Made by a program: the position numbers and the translations under genes. A DNA stretch of 64,000 nucleotides from Bradyrhizobium algeriense. Its GTDB lineage: Bacteria; Pseudomonadota; Alphaproteobacteria; Rhizobiales; Xanthobacteraceae. The notes beneath the pieces were generated by a model. That model was not told where the DNA came from. It did no database searches and saw nothing but the letters and a program-made list of their open reading frames with translations. The stretch is taken from positions 206,001 to 270,000 of the forward strand of contig NZ_PYCN01000001.1 in the NCBI RefSeq assembly GCF_003062295.1. Reading direction: 5' to 3'. Shown here one piece after another: positions 7,776 through 16,080 of this stretch (the stretch's first letter is position 1; every line of letters starts with the position of its first letter).

Positions 7776-8882
7776 ATGCACGGAACGCGAATTCTGGAGG
7801 AAGCCGACCGGCTGATGACGGTCTGCAATTCCTGCCGCTATTGCGAGGGGCTCTGCGCGGTATTTCCGGCGATGGAAATGCGCCGGGCGTTTTCCGATGG
7901 CGACCTCAACTACCTCGCCAATCTCTGCCATTCCTGCGGCGCCTGCTACACCGACTGCCAGTTCTCGCCGCCGCATGAATTCGACGTCAATGTGCCGAAG
8001 ACGCTGGCCGTGGCGCGTGCCGAGTCCTACGCGGCCTATACGTGGCCCCGCGCCTTCTCCGGCGCCTTCGCGCGCAACGGGCTCGTCATCAGCCTCGTTG
8101 CCGCGCTCAGCGTCGCCGCGTTCATCTTCGGCTTCGCGGCGCTGAACGACCGGCAGGTGCTGTTTGGCACCCACACCGGGCCGGGCGCGTTCTACAAACT
8201 GATGCCGCACAATGCGATGGCGGCCCTGTTCGGCGCGGCGTTCCTGTACGCGATCGTCGCGCTCGTGAAGGGCGTGCGCGCGTTCTGGCGCGACATCGGC
8301 GAGCCCGTGGGCATGAAGACCGATATCGGCGCTCTGTTGCAAGCGATCCGTGATGCCGGCGAGTTGCGCTACCTCGACGGCGGCGGGGTCGGCTGCTTCA
8401 ACGAGGACGACCGCCCGACCGATCGCCGCAAGCTTTATCACCATTTCACCTTCTACGGTTTTGTCCTTTGCTTCGCTGCGACCTGCGTCGCGACGCTGTA
8501 TCATTATCTGCTGGCGCGCGAGGCGCCGTATGCATGGTGGGATCTGCCGGTCGTGCTCGGCACGCTCGGCGGTATCGGGCTGCTGATCGGGCCGGTCGGC
8601 TTGCTCACTGAACGATGGAAGCGCGATCCCGTGCTGGTCGATGAAGCGCGCTACGGCATGGATATCGCGTTCATCGTGATGCTGTTTCTTACCAGCCTGA
8701 CCGGCATGGCATTGCTGATCCTGCGCGAGACGGCGGCAATGGGGCCGCTGCTGGCGCTGCATCTCGGCGTGGTGTTCTCGCTGTTCGTCACCATGCCCTA
8801 CGGCAAGTTCGTGCACGGCATCTATCGTTTCGTCGCGCTGGTGCGTTATGCGATGGAGCGGAAGGCGATGGGGCATATCTGA
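7776..8882 (+). CDS. tcuB: tricarballylate utilisation 4Fe-4S/membrane protein
   Basis: A 368-residue TcuB/CitB-type protein that re-oxidises TcuA. The N-terminus has two ferredoxin-like clusters: C17-x2-C20-x2-C23-x3-C27 and C51-x2-C54-x2-C57-x3-C61, the second followed by FSPPHEFDVNVP, typical of TcuB. The rest is a membrane domain with about five or six hydrophobic segments (around 98-120, 145-165, 220-245, 255-280, 295-318, 323-345). Electrons from tricarballylate are thought to go to the quinone pool through this protein. ATG at 7776 follows AGGAAG. It ends the LysR-tcuA-esterase-tcuB group; a repeat element follows. Confidence 0.88.
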   Translation: MHGTRILEEADRLMTVCNSCRYCEGLCAVFPAMEMRRAFSDGDLNYLANLCHSCGACYTDCQFSPPHEFDVNVPKTLAVARAESYAAYTWPRAFSGAFARNGLVISLVAALSVAAFIFGFAALNDRQVLFGTHTGPGAFYKLMPHNAMAALFGAAFLYAIVALVKGVRAFWRDIGEPVGMKTDIGALLQAIRDAGELRYLDGGGVGCFNEDDRPTDRRKLYHHFTFYGFVLCFAATCVATLYHYLLAREAPYAWWDLPVVLGTLGGIGLLIGPVGLLTERWKRDPVLVDEARYGMDIAFIVMLFLTSLTGMALLILRETAAMGPLLALHLGVVFSLFVTMPYGKFVHGIYRFVALVRYAMERKAMGHI

Positions 8883-8885
8883 CTT

Positions 8886-8999
8886 CGTCGTTGCGAGCGA
8901 AGCGAAGCAATCCATGGCGCGGCATGCGGAGAGGTGGATTGCTTCGCGGAGCCTGTCATCGGGCGCGCATTCGCGCGACCCGTTGGCTCGCAATGACGG
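8886..8999. repeat. palindromic repeat, GCGAGCGAAGCGAAGCAATCC family
   Basis: The element starts CGTCGTTGCGAGCGAAGC and ends GGCTCGCAATGACGG, so the ends are inverted with one mismatch. Internal inverted segments AAGCAATCCA and TGGATTGCTT flank the GGCGCGGCATGCGGAGAG core. A shorter relative (83-84 bp) is at 43402-43485. It lies downstream of tcuB. About 170 bp of featureless DNA follows before the next gene. Confidence 0.8.
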
Positions 9000-9173
9000 C
9001 GAGAGTTCGTAGGGTGGGCGAAGCGAGAACAAGCAAAGCGCACGTTCATTCACATTGCGGTTACTCGGGGACCGAACTTTTCAGCCGCACCCCCGAACCG
9101 GTTTTCGTCTGGCGTCGTCGAACTCCTGTGCGAGCCATTCCGGCATCGCCCAATGAAGGAATGGAGAGTACAG

Positions 9174-9458
9174 ATGTCGATGAAGTTAATGCTGTCTGCG
9201 GCAGCCTTGGTCGCGCTCGGCGCGACGAGCGCCGTGGCCGCCCCCGCTTTCGTGGCGGGCCCGTACTGCGAGCAGGCGGTGTCGCGGCAGGCTTGCAGCA
9301 ATCATATCATCTATGTGGAGCAGCTTCGCGCCCGCAGCCGCCGCGACATTTCACTGAGCTACATGAGGAATCTCGATCCGCGCGAAAACCAGGCGCTGCG
9401 TGATGCCGGCGGAGGTGGTGGCGGAGGTGGCGGAGGTGGCGGCGGCGGTGGCCGATAA
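9174..9458 (+). CDS. small secreted protein with a 15-glycine tail
   Basis: A 94-residue protein. An N-terminal signal peptide (MSMKLMLSAAALVALGATSA, then VAA, cleavage near residue 23) is followed by a short polar domain with two Cys (PYCEQAVSRQACSNH) that could form a disulfide, a basic/helical stretch, and a C-terminus of 15 consecutive Gly before Arg-stop. The glycine codons are built from repeats of GGAGGTGGC, prone to slippage. ATG at 9174 is chosen because GGAGAG lies 7-12 nt upstream; an in-frame ATG at 9153 would extend it. No family recognised. Periplasmic or secreted location is inferred from the signal peptide only. Confidence 0.65.
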   Translation: MSMKLMLSAAALVALGATSAVAAPAFVAGPYCEQAVSRQACSNHIIYVEQLRARSRRDISLSYMRNLDPRENQALRDAGGGGGGGGGGGGGGGR

Positions 9459-9498
9459 ATAATACCGACCTCGCAATGCGTGATGGCGGATTAGCGCC

Positions 9499-9622
9499 GT
9501 AGGGTGGGCAAAGGCGCAATTGCGCCGTGCCCACCATTCCATCAACAGCGTTTGCCTTGAATGGTGGGCACGCTTCCGCCTTCGCCCGTTGAGCTACGGC
9601 GGACAAGTCGCTTTGCCCACCC
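9499..9622. repeat. GTAGGGTGGGCAAAG-type palindromic repeat
   Basis: Perfect 11-bp inverted ends (GGGTGGGCAAA at 9502-9512, TTTGCCCACCC at 9612-9622) and nested inverted arms (CCGTGCCCACCATTC / GAATGGTGGGCACG). It occupies most of the 374-bp gene-free stretch 9459-9832; nothing else is clear there apart from the leader of the next small gene. Confidence 0.75.
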
Positions 9623-9832
9623 GACGACATCCATTGCTCAATCCGCTCACACACCATCCTCAGCCGTTGATTCGATTCACCGCAACGTGACTGCTTCGCG
9701 CATTTGCACGGGAAGGTGCTAATTAATGCACGAATGCGCGCTATTTGGTCTGGCATTAGCGCTTACCAGTACCTATCTGTGAATCAGGAAGGAAATTCGC
9801 CCCAAGGACAACTCCTATAATGGAGCCATCTA

Positions 9833-10042
9833 ATGGCGAATGTTCTAACCACTGGGGCCTGGCTTTCTGCTCCGACCAAAAAACCCTCATTTTTTGCACG
9901 ATTATTGCGCGCCCACGCCGAGTCCAATCAGCGGCGGGCCGACCGCGTTGTTGAGGCGTATATTGCTGCCCACGGGCTGCAGAAGCTGTCTGATGATGCA
10001 GAGCGGCAAATCAGTCGCTTGCTTGTCAAGCCGGGCCAATAG
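9833..10042 (+). CDS. small hypothetical protein
   Basis: A 69-residue soluble protein starting MANVLTTGAWLSAP. It has a basic amphipathic middle (FFARLLRAHAESNQRRADRVVEAYIAAHG) and a C-terminal helix (LSDDAERQISRLL). There are no Cys residues, signal peptide or membrane segment. A GGAGCC site lies about 7 nt before the ATG, and TATAAT occurs at 9816-9821, though with no well-spaced -35 box. The amino-acid pattern looks coding and resembles small rhizobial proteins of unknown function. No function assigned. Confidence 0.55.
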   Translation: MANVLTTGAWLSAPTKKPSFFARLLRAHAESNQRRADRVVEAYIAAHGLQKLSDDAERQISRLLVKPGQ

Positions 10043-10360
10043 CCATGGTCACACTCATCCTCATGCACTTGGCAACCAAGCTCGCCCGTTTTGGCAACGA
10101 GGTTGGTGAAACGTGGCGCGAAACGCAGCGGCTTCGTCGCACCCTTGCCGGCCCAATAGAGGAGTAAGCGAAAGCGCAGGGTGAGCAAGGGCGCAGAAGC
10201 GCCGTGCTCCACCATCGCGCATACGCTCTGGGCGCCTGGAGCCCGTCATCACTGCGCGAGCGCAATTGCGCTCGTCGAGGGGCGCGCATTCGTGCGCCCC
10301 GGTGGCTTTTCTACGCTGTGCGCATCGCCATCCGGCGATCCGCAACCGCTCGCACCCGCT
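10043..10360. other. 318-bp convergent intergenic region with hairpins
   Basis: No gene seen. It contains a perfect 18-bp palindrome centred on AATT at 10257-10274 (CGAGCGCAATTGCGCTCG) and a hairpin at 10279-10300 (GGGGCGC / GCGCCCC), between the small plus-strand gene and the minus-strand DedA gene. The hairpins could end transcription from both sides, but neither has a clear T-run. Part of the sequence (GGTGAGCAAGGGCGCAGAAGCGC) looks like a decayed copy of the 9499-9622 repeat family. Confidence 0.45.
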
Positions 10361-10966
10361 TCAGTATCGCTCCACGATCTGCTCGAGCTTCCTGCTGAGC
10401 AACCAGGACAGGCCGAGGAACGCGACCAGCATCACGATGCCCAGGCCCGAAGAGGCATTGTTGATGGACGTCTCGGAGAATTGACCGAAGGCATAGCCGG
10501 CCGAGACAACGACGCCGGACCAAAGGCCGGCAGCTGCGAAGTTGAGCGCGAGGAATGTGGACCAGGGCAGCCGCGATATGCCGTAGGCAAATCCCGCGAG
10601 CCCGCGGATGCCATGCGGGAAACGATGAAACAGGATCATCCAGACATAGTGGCGGTCCGTCAGGCGGACGACGGTATTCACGGGGCGCTCGAACCGCGGA
10701 AAACGAAGGAGCAAGCGGGCGCCGTAGCGCCGCCCGATCCAGAAACGAATGACGTCGCCGGCGAAACTGCCGAACCAGCAGATCACGATGAGCGTGCCAA
10801 GACCCAGCGCGCCCGAATGCGCCGCATAGCCTGCGAACAGCGCAAGCAGCAGGCTATGCGAGGCCGCATAGGCAAACATGAAACTGTAGGCCGCATCGCC
10901 ATGCTGACGTATGAGGTCGAGGAACGAGGTCAGATCCGTCGGAAACAGCAATGTAAGCCCAACCAC
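10361..10966 (-). CDS. DedA/SNARE-associated family membrane protein
   Basis: A 201-residue integral membrane protein of the DedA family, which includes flippase-like proteins affecting membrane potential and envelope stress. Family motifs are GSFAGDVIRFWIGRRYG (about 66-82) and HRFPHGIRGLAGFAYG (about 114-129), including the arginines expected to face the membrane interior. Hydrophobic segments lie near 30-50, 52-72, 135-160 and 172-192. The start is GTG at 10966: the in-frame codon just upstream is a stop (TGA), so no longer start is possible. A GGGGGA site sits about 14 nt before it, rather far. It is monocistronic and convergent with the small gene at 9833. Confidence 0.82.
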   Translation of the reverse strand: MVGLTLLFPTDLTSFLDLIRQHGDAAYSFMFAYAASHSLLLALFAGYAAHSGALGLGTLIVICWFGSFAGDVIRFWIGRRYGARLLLRFPRFERPVNTVVRLTDRHYVWMILFHRFPHGIRGLAGFAYGISRLPWSTFLALNFAAAGLWSGVVVSAGYAFGQFSETSINNASSGLGIVMLVAFLGLSWLLSRKLEQIVERY

Positions 10967-11239
10967 TCATGTGAATATTTTCCCCCAGATGAGTGGGTTC
11001 GGCCTGAACGCTAGCACTCCGCGGAAGGCCACGGAAGCCAATAGGCCGGCCTACGGCCGGCAGTTTTGCACGCCGAGCGTGTTTGCAAGCGAGGCGAGTC
11101 GTACAACGGGTTAGGGACGCGTACCTATCAATCGAGCTTGATCGATGCGGCTTGATCGATGTCCGCCACGCCCCGATCGCGGTCAAATTCCGCAGCGCAG
11201 CGAATAACGCGATGGCCAGGAGCGACCGCCCGTTCGATC

Positions 11240-12532
11240 TCATCGCAAATCGGCACCGAAGATCATATCAGGGACAAGCAAGACCAGTGAGGGGACAAAG
11301 ATCAGTATCAAGGTCACCACGGTGACGGCGATCAAGAACGGCGTCGAGTCCCGGGTGTACTCATTGATAGGACAACGCAGCACCTGGCAGGTGACGAACA
11401 TGGCGGCGCCGACGGGCGGCGTGTAGTTTCCGATCGTGGCAGCAATAATGAACACGAGCCCGAAATGGACCGGATCAATCCCGTACTTCGTCACCAGCGG
11501 AAGGAAGATGGGCGTCAGCATGATGATGAGCACCGAGCCTTCCATGAAGGTGCCGGCGATCAGGATGAAGAGCACGATGAGCACCATTACAACGTGCGCG
11601 GTTTCCGTCACACCCAGCATCCAATCGGAAATCACCTCGGGTATTCGCTCAAACACGATGCCGTAACCAAAGATGGCCGAGAGCGCGAGCAGGAACATCA
11701 CGGCCCCGACATCGACCAGGCTGCCCTCAATGGCTTCACAGAAACCCGCGAACGTCAGCATCCGGTAAGCGAAGAACCCCACCGCCACCGCATAGATGAC
11801 CGCGAAGGCTCCAATTTCCGATGGCGTGAAGATGCCGTAACGCAATCCCGCCAACAGCATGATGGGAAACAGGATCGCCCAGATGCCACCCCACGACGCC
11901 AGCAGGATTTCACGCCCAGTCGCCCGCGTCTCGCGTTCCGGCCCGTAGCCGCGGCGGTGGGCGGTGATGGCAATCGCAACGGCGAGAGCTGCCCACAGCA
12001 TGAGGCCCGGAATAATGCCGGCGGCAAACAGCCGTCCGATCGAGACCTGGCCGACTGTGCCATACAGGATGAAACCGATCCCGGGGGGAATGATTGGCGC
12101 CAGCAGAGAACCGTACGAAACCACGCCGGCCGCATAGCCGCGGGCATAGCCGCGCTTGAGCATCTGCAAACCGATGATGCGGGCATTCATGGCGGCGTCG
12201 GCAATCGAGGATCCCGTCACCCCGCTCATCAGCGTTGAGAGTGCAATAGAGGTCTGCGCCAGACTGCCGTGCATTCTTCCTGTCAGCACCGTGGCCAGCT
12301 TGAGCAGGTTGGTCGTGATGCCGGAGTTGTTGAGAAAATTGCCGGCGAGGATAAAAAGCGGAACCGCGAGCAGCGCGAAATTCTGCGTCTCGGTTACCGT
12401 TACCTGTATCGGGATTGTTGCCGGCAGTTCCGGATGCTGGATGAAGAACAGCGCGCCGGCAATTCCAATCGCGAAGGCAACTGGCATTCCGATCAGCATC
12501 AGTACTGTGAACGCAATGATTACGATCAGCAT
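11240..12532 (-). CDS. TRAP transporter large permease (DctM type)
   Basis: A 430-residue inner-membrane protein with about 12 hydrophobic segments, the length and pattern of DctM. Diagnostic stretches are GVTGSSIADAAMNARI, PIIPPGIGFILYG and NYTPPVGAAMFVTCQ, which form the substrate path. It works with the small permease just upstream (16 bp gap) and the periplasmic binding protein to import a carboxylate-type solute using an ion gradient. The substrate is unknown; neighbouring amidohydrolases and a Rieske protein suggest an aromatic or unsaturated acid. A 273-bp stretch after its stop holds no gene. Confidence 0.92.
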   Translation of the reverse strand: MLIVIIAFTVLMLIGMPVAFAIGIAGALFFIQHPELPATIPIQVTVTETQNFALLAVPLFILAGNFLNNSGITTNLLKLATVLTGRMHGSLAQTSIALSTLMSGVTGSSIADAAMNARIIGLQMLKRGYARGYAAGVVSYGSLLAPIIPPGIGFILYGTVGQVSIGRLFAAGIIPGLMLWAALAVAIAITAHRRGYGPERETRATGREILLASWGGIWAILFPIMLLAGLRYGIFTPSEIGAFAVIYAVAVGFFAYRMLTFAGFCEAIEGSLVDVGAVMFLLALSAIFGYGIVFERIPEVISDWMLGVTETAHVVMVLIVLFILIAGTFMEGSVLIIMLTPIFLPLVTKYGIDPVHFGLVFIIAATIGNYTPPVGAAMFVTCQVLRCPINEYTRDSTPFLIAVTVVTLILIFVPSLVLLVPDMIFGADLR

Positions 12533-12548
12533 GGCTATGCGCGTCGGA

Positions 12549-13043
12549 TCATATGACGTCGACGGCGCGATATTCGGTGCGCTCGCCCCGGAGCTCTCCG
12601 CGGACCTTGAGCGCGGTTGTCACGATCAGCAGCGCCGCGCCGACCGGCAAGCTCATTGTGACCCAGGAGTAGCTGACTTCCGGTATACCCTGGAAGCTGC
12701 GTACCCGACTGATCCACGATAAATAGGCGCCCATCACGAGGAGGTAAAACAGGAACGCGGTAATCAATGCGTAGTTCACCATACGCAGCGCCGTCCGGAG
12801 CTTGTCCGGCAGGCGACTGGCGAAAACTTCGATGGCCATCATGCTATTCTTCCGCCAGGCAATGTCGGCGCACAGAAAGCAGGCCCAGGCGAACAGGGCG
12901 GTCGAAACATCCGTCGACCAGTTGATCGGATGGCCCAGCATCCGCATGACGCCGCCAAGAAAGATAAGGATTACCATCACGATAAGAAACACGGAGGCGA
13001 TCCATGCCTCGGCGGCGCATACACGCTGGTAGATTTTCTGCAT
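12549..13043 (-). CDS. TRAP transporter small permease (DctQ type)
   Basis: A 164-residue membrane protein with four hydrophobic helices (about 13-35, 48-62, 88-110, 128-148). It has the DctQ features F-x-G-G-V-M-R near helix 1 and WACFLCADIAWRKNSMMAIE between helices 2 and 3. It partners the large permease (16 bp downstream) and lies 10 bp after the binding-protein gene. The three genes form one operon in the order binding protein, small permease, large permease. Confidence 0.9.
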   Translation of the reverse strand: MQKIYQRVCAAEAWIASVFLIVMVILIFLGGVMRMLGHPINWSTDVSTALFAWACFLCADIAWRKNSMMAIEVFASRLPDKLRTALRMVNYALITAFLFYLLVMGAYLSWISRVRSFQGIPEVSYSWVTMSLPVGAALLIVTTALKVRGELRGERTEYRAVDVI

Positions 13044-13053
13044 TCAGCGGAAC

Positions 13054-14043
13054 CTACTTGCCGATTTCCTTATGCACCGCGTTCCTGGCGTCGGTGATCT
13101 TCAGGACCTCGAACGCTTTGTCGCCGGCCTTCCGGAAAGCGGCGAGATCGACATCCTTGTTGATCGTCATGCCGCGAGACTTCAATTGCTGCTCAACTTC
13201 TTCCTCCAGCCTCAGGATCTGACGCGATGTCTCCTCTCCGGCTCGATCGGCCTCTTCCACCAGCGCGTCCTGATACTCCTTCGGCAGGCTGTCGAACCAT
13301 TTGGCGCTGACGACTTCGAAGTTGATCAGCATGATGTGCCTTGTCTCATTCGCGACTTTAAGCACCTCGTAGAAGCGGCCGCCTGGAATGTTGTTGTAAA
13401 CCAGCTCGACACCATCGATCGCCCGCTGCTGCAATCCCGGGTACATATCGCCGAATGCCATCGCTACCGGAACGGCACCGAGCGCGCGTATCGACTCTTG
13501 CCAAATTGGCGCCGGCGGCGTGCGGATGCGCAGGCCCTTCAGATCGTCCGGCGTCTTTATCGGCTTGTTCGTAAAGAAATGTCGATAGCCTTGCACCCAG
13601 TTGAAAGACACCACCTTGAGCCCGAACTTGGTCGCGAGTTCTTCCTGCCATTTTGCGACGGTCGGCGCTTTGCGCAGCTTGGCAACCTCTTCCAGCGTCT
13701 CGGCGAAATAAGGTCCGTTCATCACGGCGATGCCGGGAACGTAGTTTCCCATGCGCGCGGCGTCGGTGTTCTGGCCGATATTGGCTCCCTGCCTGATCTG
13801 CTCGATGATGTCTTCCTCGAGACCCAGTTGCGCGGAATGGAAGACATCGATCTTGAGGCCGCCATTGGTGCGCTGCTCGACGGCTTTGGCCCACTTCAGG
13901 AAGCCATCGTGGTATGGCTCCTTCGGGCCAAGCACGTGATTGAATTTTAGCGTGAATGTTTTCGGTGCCTGAGCCAAAACATTCGAACAGTCGAGCGCCC
14001 ACAGGCCGAGCGCAGCACACGTGATCACAGCCAAATTCTTCAT
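13054..14043 (-). CDS. TRAP transporter solute-binding protein (DctP type)
   Basis: A 329-residue periplasmic protein. Signal peptide MKNLAVITCAALGLWALDC ends near ...VLAQA. The DctP core follows: LKFNHVLGPKEPYHDGFLKW, FHSAQLGLEEDIIEQIRQG, and the signature region GYRHFFTNKPIKTPDDLKGL ending in RIRTPPAP, whose Arg normally binds the ligand carboxylate. ATG at 14043 has GGGAGGA 6 nt upstream; the open frame extends further left of the signal peptide but without a site. It is first gene of the TRAP operon. The 514 bp upstream contain a decayed IclR regulator, so its original regulator may be lost. Confidence 0.92.
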   Translation of the reverse strand: MKNLAVITCAALGLWALDCSNVLAQAPKTFTLKFNHVLGPKEPYHDGFLKWAKAVEQRTNGGLKIDVFHSAQLGLEEDIIEQIRQGANIGQNTDAARMGNYVPGIAVMNGPYFAETLEEVAKLRKAPTVAKWQEELATKFGLKVVSFNWVQGYRHFFTNKPIKTPDDLKGLRIRTPPAPIWQESIRALGAVPVAMAFGDMYPGLQQRAIDGVELVYNNIPGGRFYEVLKVANETRHIMLINFEVVSAKWFDSLPKEYQDALVEEADRAGEETSRQILRLEEEVEQQLKSRGMTINKDVDLAAFRKAGDKAFEVLKITDARNAVHKEIGK

Positions 14044-14314
14044 CACATCCTCCCTGCGGCTTTGTGCCGGCGTGCCGTCCCGCGCCTCCCGTCTTTTTCT
14101 TGCGGCGGCCATTCTGACGACAGCTTGCCGCCGAGGCCGATGCTAAACCGAATGAAATCAGGTGGACCTTGCTTTCTCATACCGTGAAACAGCGCGATAA
14201 CCACCGCGAGGGTAAATTCCGCCGAGGCGAAGTCTGTTCCACGGCCGGTCAATGCTCCGGGAAAGATGCGGACCAAAGTATTGTCCGCGGCCGAAGAACG
14301 AAGAACCGCCGCCG

Positions 14315-14515
14315 CGGAGGGGAACTCATCACTCACTGGAGCGTGGATTGCAGGTGCTCGGGACGATCGCGGCGACCGGTTCGCTGATCAGCCTCGGGGA
14401 AGCGTCGCGTTGCACCGGCTTGCAGCGCAGCGAATAACGCAATGTGCCGACATCCGATTTGTGCATTGCAACCATGGCCCGCGCAGGAATCTTGGGATTT
14501 CCTGACTGCAATTAC
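14315..14515 (+). pseudogene. IclR-family regulator remnant
   Basis: One plus-strand frame reads an IclR N-terminal helix-turn-helix: HHSLERGLQVLGTIAA (from 14327), then TGSLISLGEASRCTGLQRS, then an in-frame TAA at 14432-14434. In the same frame it resumes with CIATMARAGILGFPD, matching the second part of the wing helix (T-L-x-x-A-G-Y/I-L). No effector domain follows, because the Rieske gene occupies the opposite strand from 14558. This is a truncated, stop-containing remnant located divergently upstream of the TRAP operon, where an active IclR regulator would normally sit. The assignment rests on eye alignment to the family. Confidence 0.6.
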
Positions 14516-14557
14516 ACGTCCAGGTTTGCGTCTTCGACGCGCCGGATTGATCGGCCA

Positions 14558-14971
14558 CTACAAATCGACCACGACGTAATCGCTTTCGACCGACACAGCG
14601 AGGGTCTCCGCCACATACGGCCCCTTCACCACCGCCGATCCCGGTTCGACATTGACCGGATAGGCGCGGGCGCGAAAACGCTTCGGGTCGCAATAGGATT
14701 GGCCGGTGCGGATGTCGAATTCCCAGCCGTGCCAGGGGCAGCGGATGATCTCGCCGAGCTTTGTGTATTCGATCTCGCCGGGATCGGAGGATTGCGCGAG
14801 CCCGATCAGCGGGCCCTCGCACAAGGCCGCGCCCTGATGCGGGCAGCGGTTCAACAGGCCGAAGAACTCGCCCTTGATATTGAAGATCGCGATCGGCCGC
14901 TCGTCGATGGTCAGGAATTTTCGCGTACCCGGCGGCAACTCGTCCACCGGGGCAATCACATGACGAACCAT
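14558..14971 (-). CDS. Rieske [2Fe-2S] domain protein
   Basis: A 137-residue single-domain Rieske protein. The cluster ligands are C-P-H-QGAAL and C-P-W-H-GWEFDI, i.e. the C-x-H and C-x2-H pairs with the usual spacing. It lacks a signal peptide or membrane anchor, so it is a soluble ferredoxin-like electron carrier or an oxygenase component. Its ATG at 14971 overlaps the stop of the upstream amidohydrolase as TGATG, implying translational coupling. No terminal-oxygenase alpha subunit is present in the window, so its redox partner is unknown. It is the last gene of a three-gene operon. Confidence 0.88.
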   Translation of the reverse strand: MVRHVIAPVDELPPGTRKFLTIDERPIAIFNIKGEFFGLLNRCPHQGAALCEGPLIGLAQSSDPGEIEYTKLGEIIRCPWHGWEFDIRTGQSYCDPKRFRARAYPVNVEPGSAVVKGPYVAETLAVSVESDYVVVDL

Positions 14972-16080
14972 CAGCTCAAACCATACAGCTTCTTCGCATT
15001 GCCGAGATAGAACGCTTCGCGGTTGGCGTCGCTGACGCCGGCCGGCAACACGCGCGACGGCTCGTCGAAATCCCAATGCGGATAGTCTGTCGCGAACAAC
15101 AGCTTGTCCCAGCCGATCCATTCGATCACCTGGAACAGATGGTCGCGGCGCTCCGGGTCTTCCATCGGCTGCGTGGTCCACCAGATGTGGTCGCGGATAT
15201 ATTCCGATGGCTTACGCTTGAGATACGGCACCTCGCTGTGCAGCCGCTCGAAGCTCTTGTCCAGCCGCCAGCCAAGCGACGGCGCCCAGCCGAAGCCGGC
15301 TTCGATCATCACCATCTTCAGCTTAGGGTATCGCTCGAACACGCCTTCGAGCACCAGGCTCGCCAGCACGGTCTGCTGGCACTGCGCATGGCCGACCATC
15401 TCCTCGATGTAGAAGCTCGGCCAGCCGGATGGGGTGAGCGGATTGCCGCCGAAGCCAAAAGCGTGGATGCCGACCGGCAGGCCGATCTCCTGCGCCGCCT
15501 CGTAGACCGGCCAGTAGCGGCGCTGGCCGAGCGGCTCGACGTTGCGCGAGAGCAGCAGCACCTGAACGAAGTTCTTGTCACCGGCGCGCTTGCGGATTTC
15601 GGCGGCGGCGGAAACGCCGTCTTCATTGGCAACGACGATCGAGCCCTTCAGGCGAGAATCCCTGGCTGTCCATTTCTCGATCTGCCAGTCGTTGATCGCG
15701 GAGCAGATCGCGCCGGCCAGATCCTGGTTGCGCAACCCCTGCCCGCTGGCGAGCGGATTGAGCACGCCGAGCGCAACGTTGTAGGGATCGAGAAGCTGCT
15801 TCTGCATGAAGGACAGCGAGGAGCCCTGCGGCCCGCCTTCCGGCGGCCAGGCGTCGCGGCGCGAGGCGTTCGGCTGCGCCTTCGGATAGGGCGGGCCTTC
15901 CATCATGCCGTGATAGGCCTGCTTGCCATAGGTCTCGAGATGTTCGTGCCAGCGTCTTTCCAGGAAAGGATAGAGTTCGTCCGCCGTCGCACGGGCCGGA
16001 TGGATGTCGCAATCGGCGATGGCGGTCTTGACGCTGACAGACGCTGATGGCCCCGGACGGTCGCGGAACTGGACGTTCAT
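14971..16080 (-). CDS. amidohydrolase family protein (ACMSD-like), copy B
   Basis: A 369-residue metal-dependent hydrolase/decarboxylase of the amidohydrolase-2 superfamily. Near the N-terminus D-C-D-I-H-P replaces the usual H-x-H pair. VGIHAFGFG gives the mid-barrel His and FATDYPHWDFD the final metal-binding Asp. This subfamily includes carboxylases/decarboxylases and ring-cleavage-product hydrolases acting on aromatic-acid derivatives. ATG at 16080 follows AAGGAG, and its first four bases overlap the stop of copy A (ATGA). Copy A is clearly paralogous (shared RxxYWPxYxAA, GIHA and TDYPHW regions), so the two may form a hetero-oligomer or act in sequence. Confidence 0.88.
   Translation of the reverse strand: MNVQFRDRPGPSASVSVKTAIADCDIHPARATADELYPFLERRWHEHLETYGKQAYHGMMEGPPYPKAQPNASRRDAWPPEGGPQGSSLSFMQKQLLDPYNVALGVLNPLASGQGLRNQDLAGAICSAINDWQIEKWTARDSRLKGSIVVANEDGVSAAAEIRKRAGDKNFVQVLLLSRNVEPLGQRRYWPVYEAAQEIGLPVGIHAFGFGGNPLTPSGWPSFYIEEMVGHAQCQQTVLASLVLEGVFERYPKLKMVMIEAGFGWAPSLGWRLDKSFERLHSEVPYLKRKPSEYIRDHIWWTTQPMEDPERRDHLFQVIEWIGWDKLLFATDYPHWDFDEPSRVLPAGVSDANREAFYLGNAKKLYGLS

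Noticed and set aside
5643..9053. A very long minus-strand open frame (1,136 codons) opposite the tcu operon
   Set aside because: It is antisense to three well-recognised genes (tcuA, esterase, tcuB), is rich in Arg/His/Gln/Gly and has no recognisable domain; this is the usual shadow in high-GC DNA.
9816..9821. TATAAT before the small gene at 9833 as a promoter -10 box
   Set aside because: No -35 element at 16-18 bp spacing, and it lies only 12 nt before the start codon, overlapping the ribosome site.
14444..15010. A plus-strand 188-codon frame overlapping the Rieske gene
   Set aside because: Only its first 20 or so codons look like protein (the IclR remnant); the rest is antisense to the Rieske gene.
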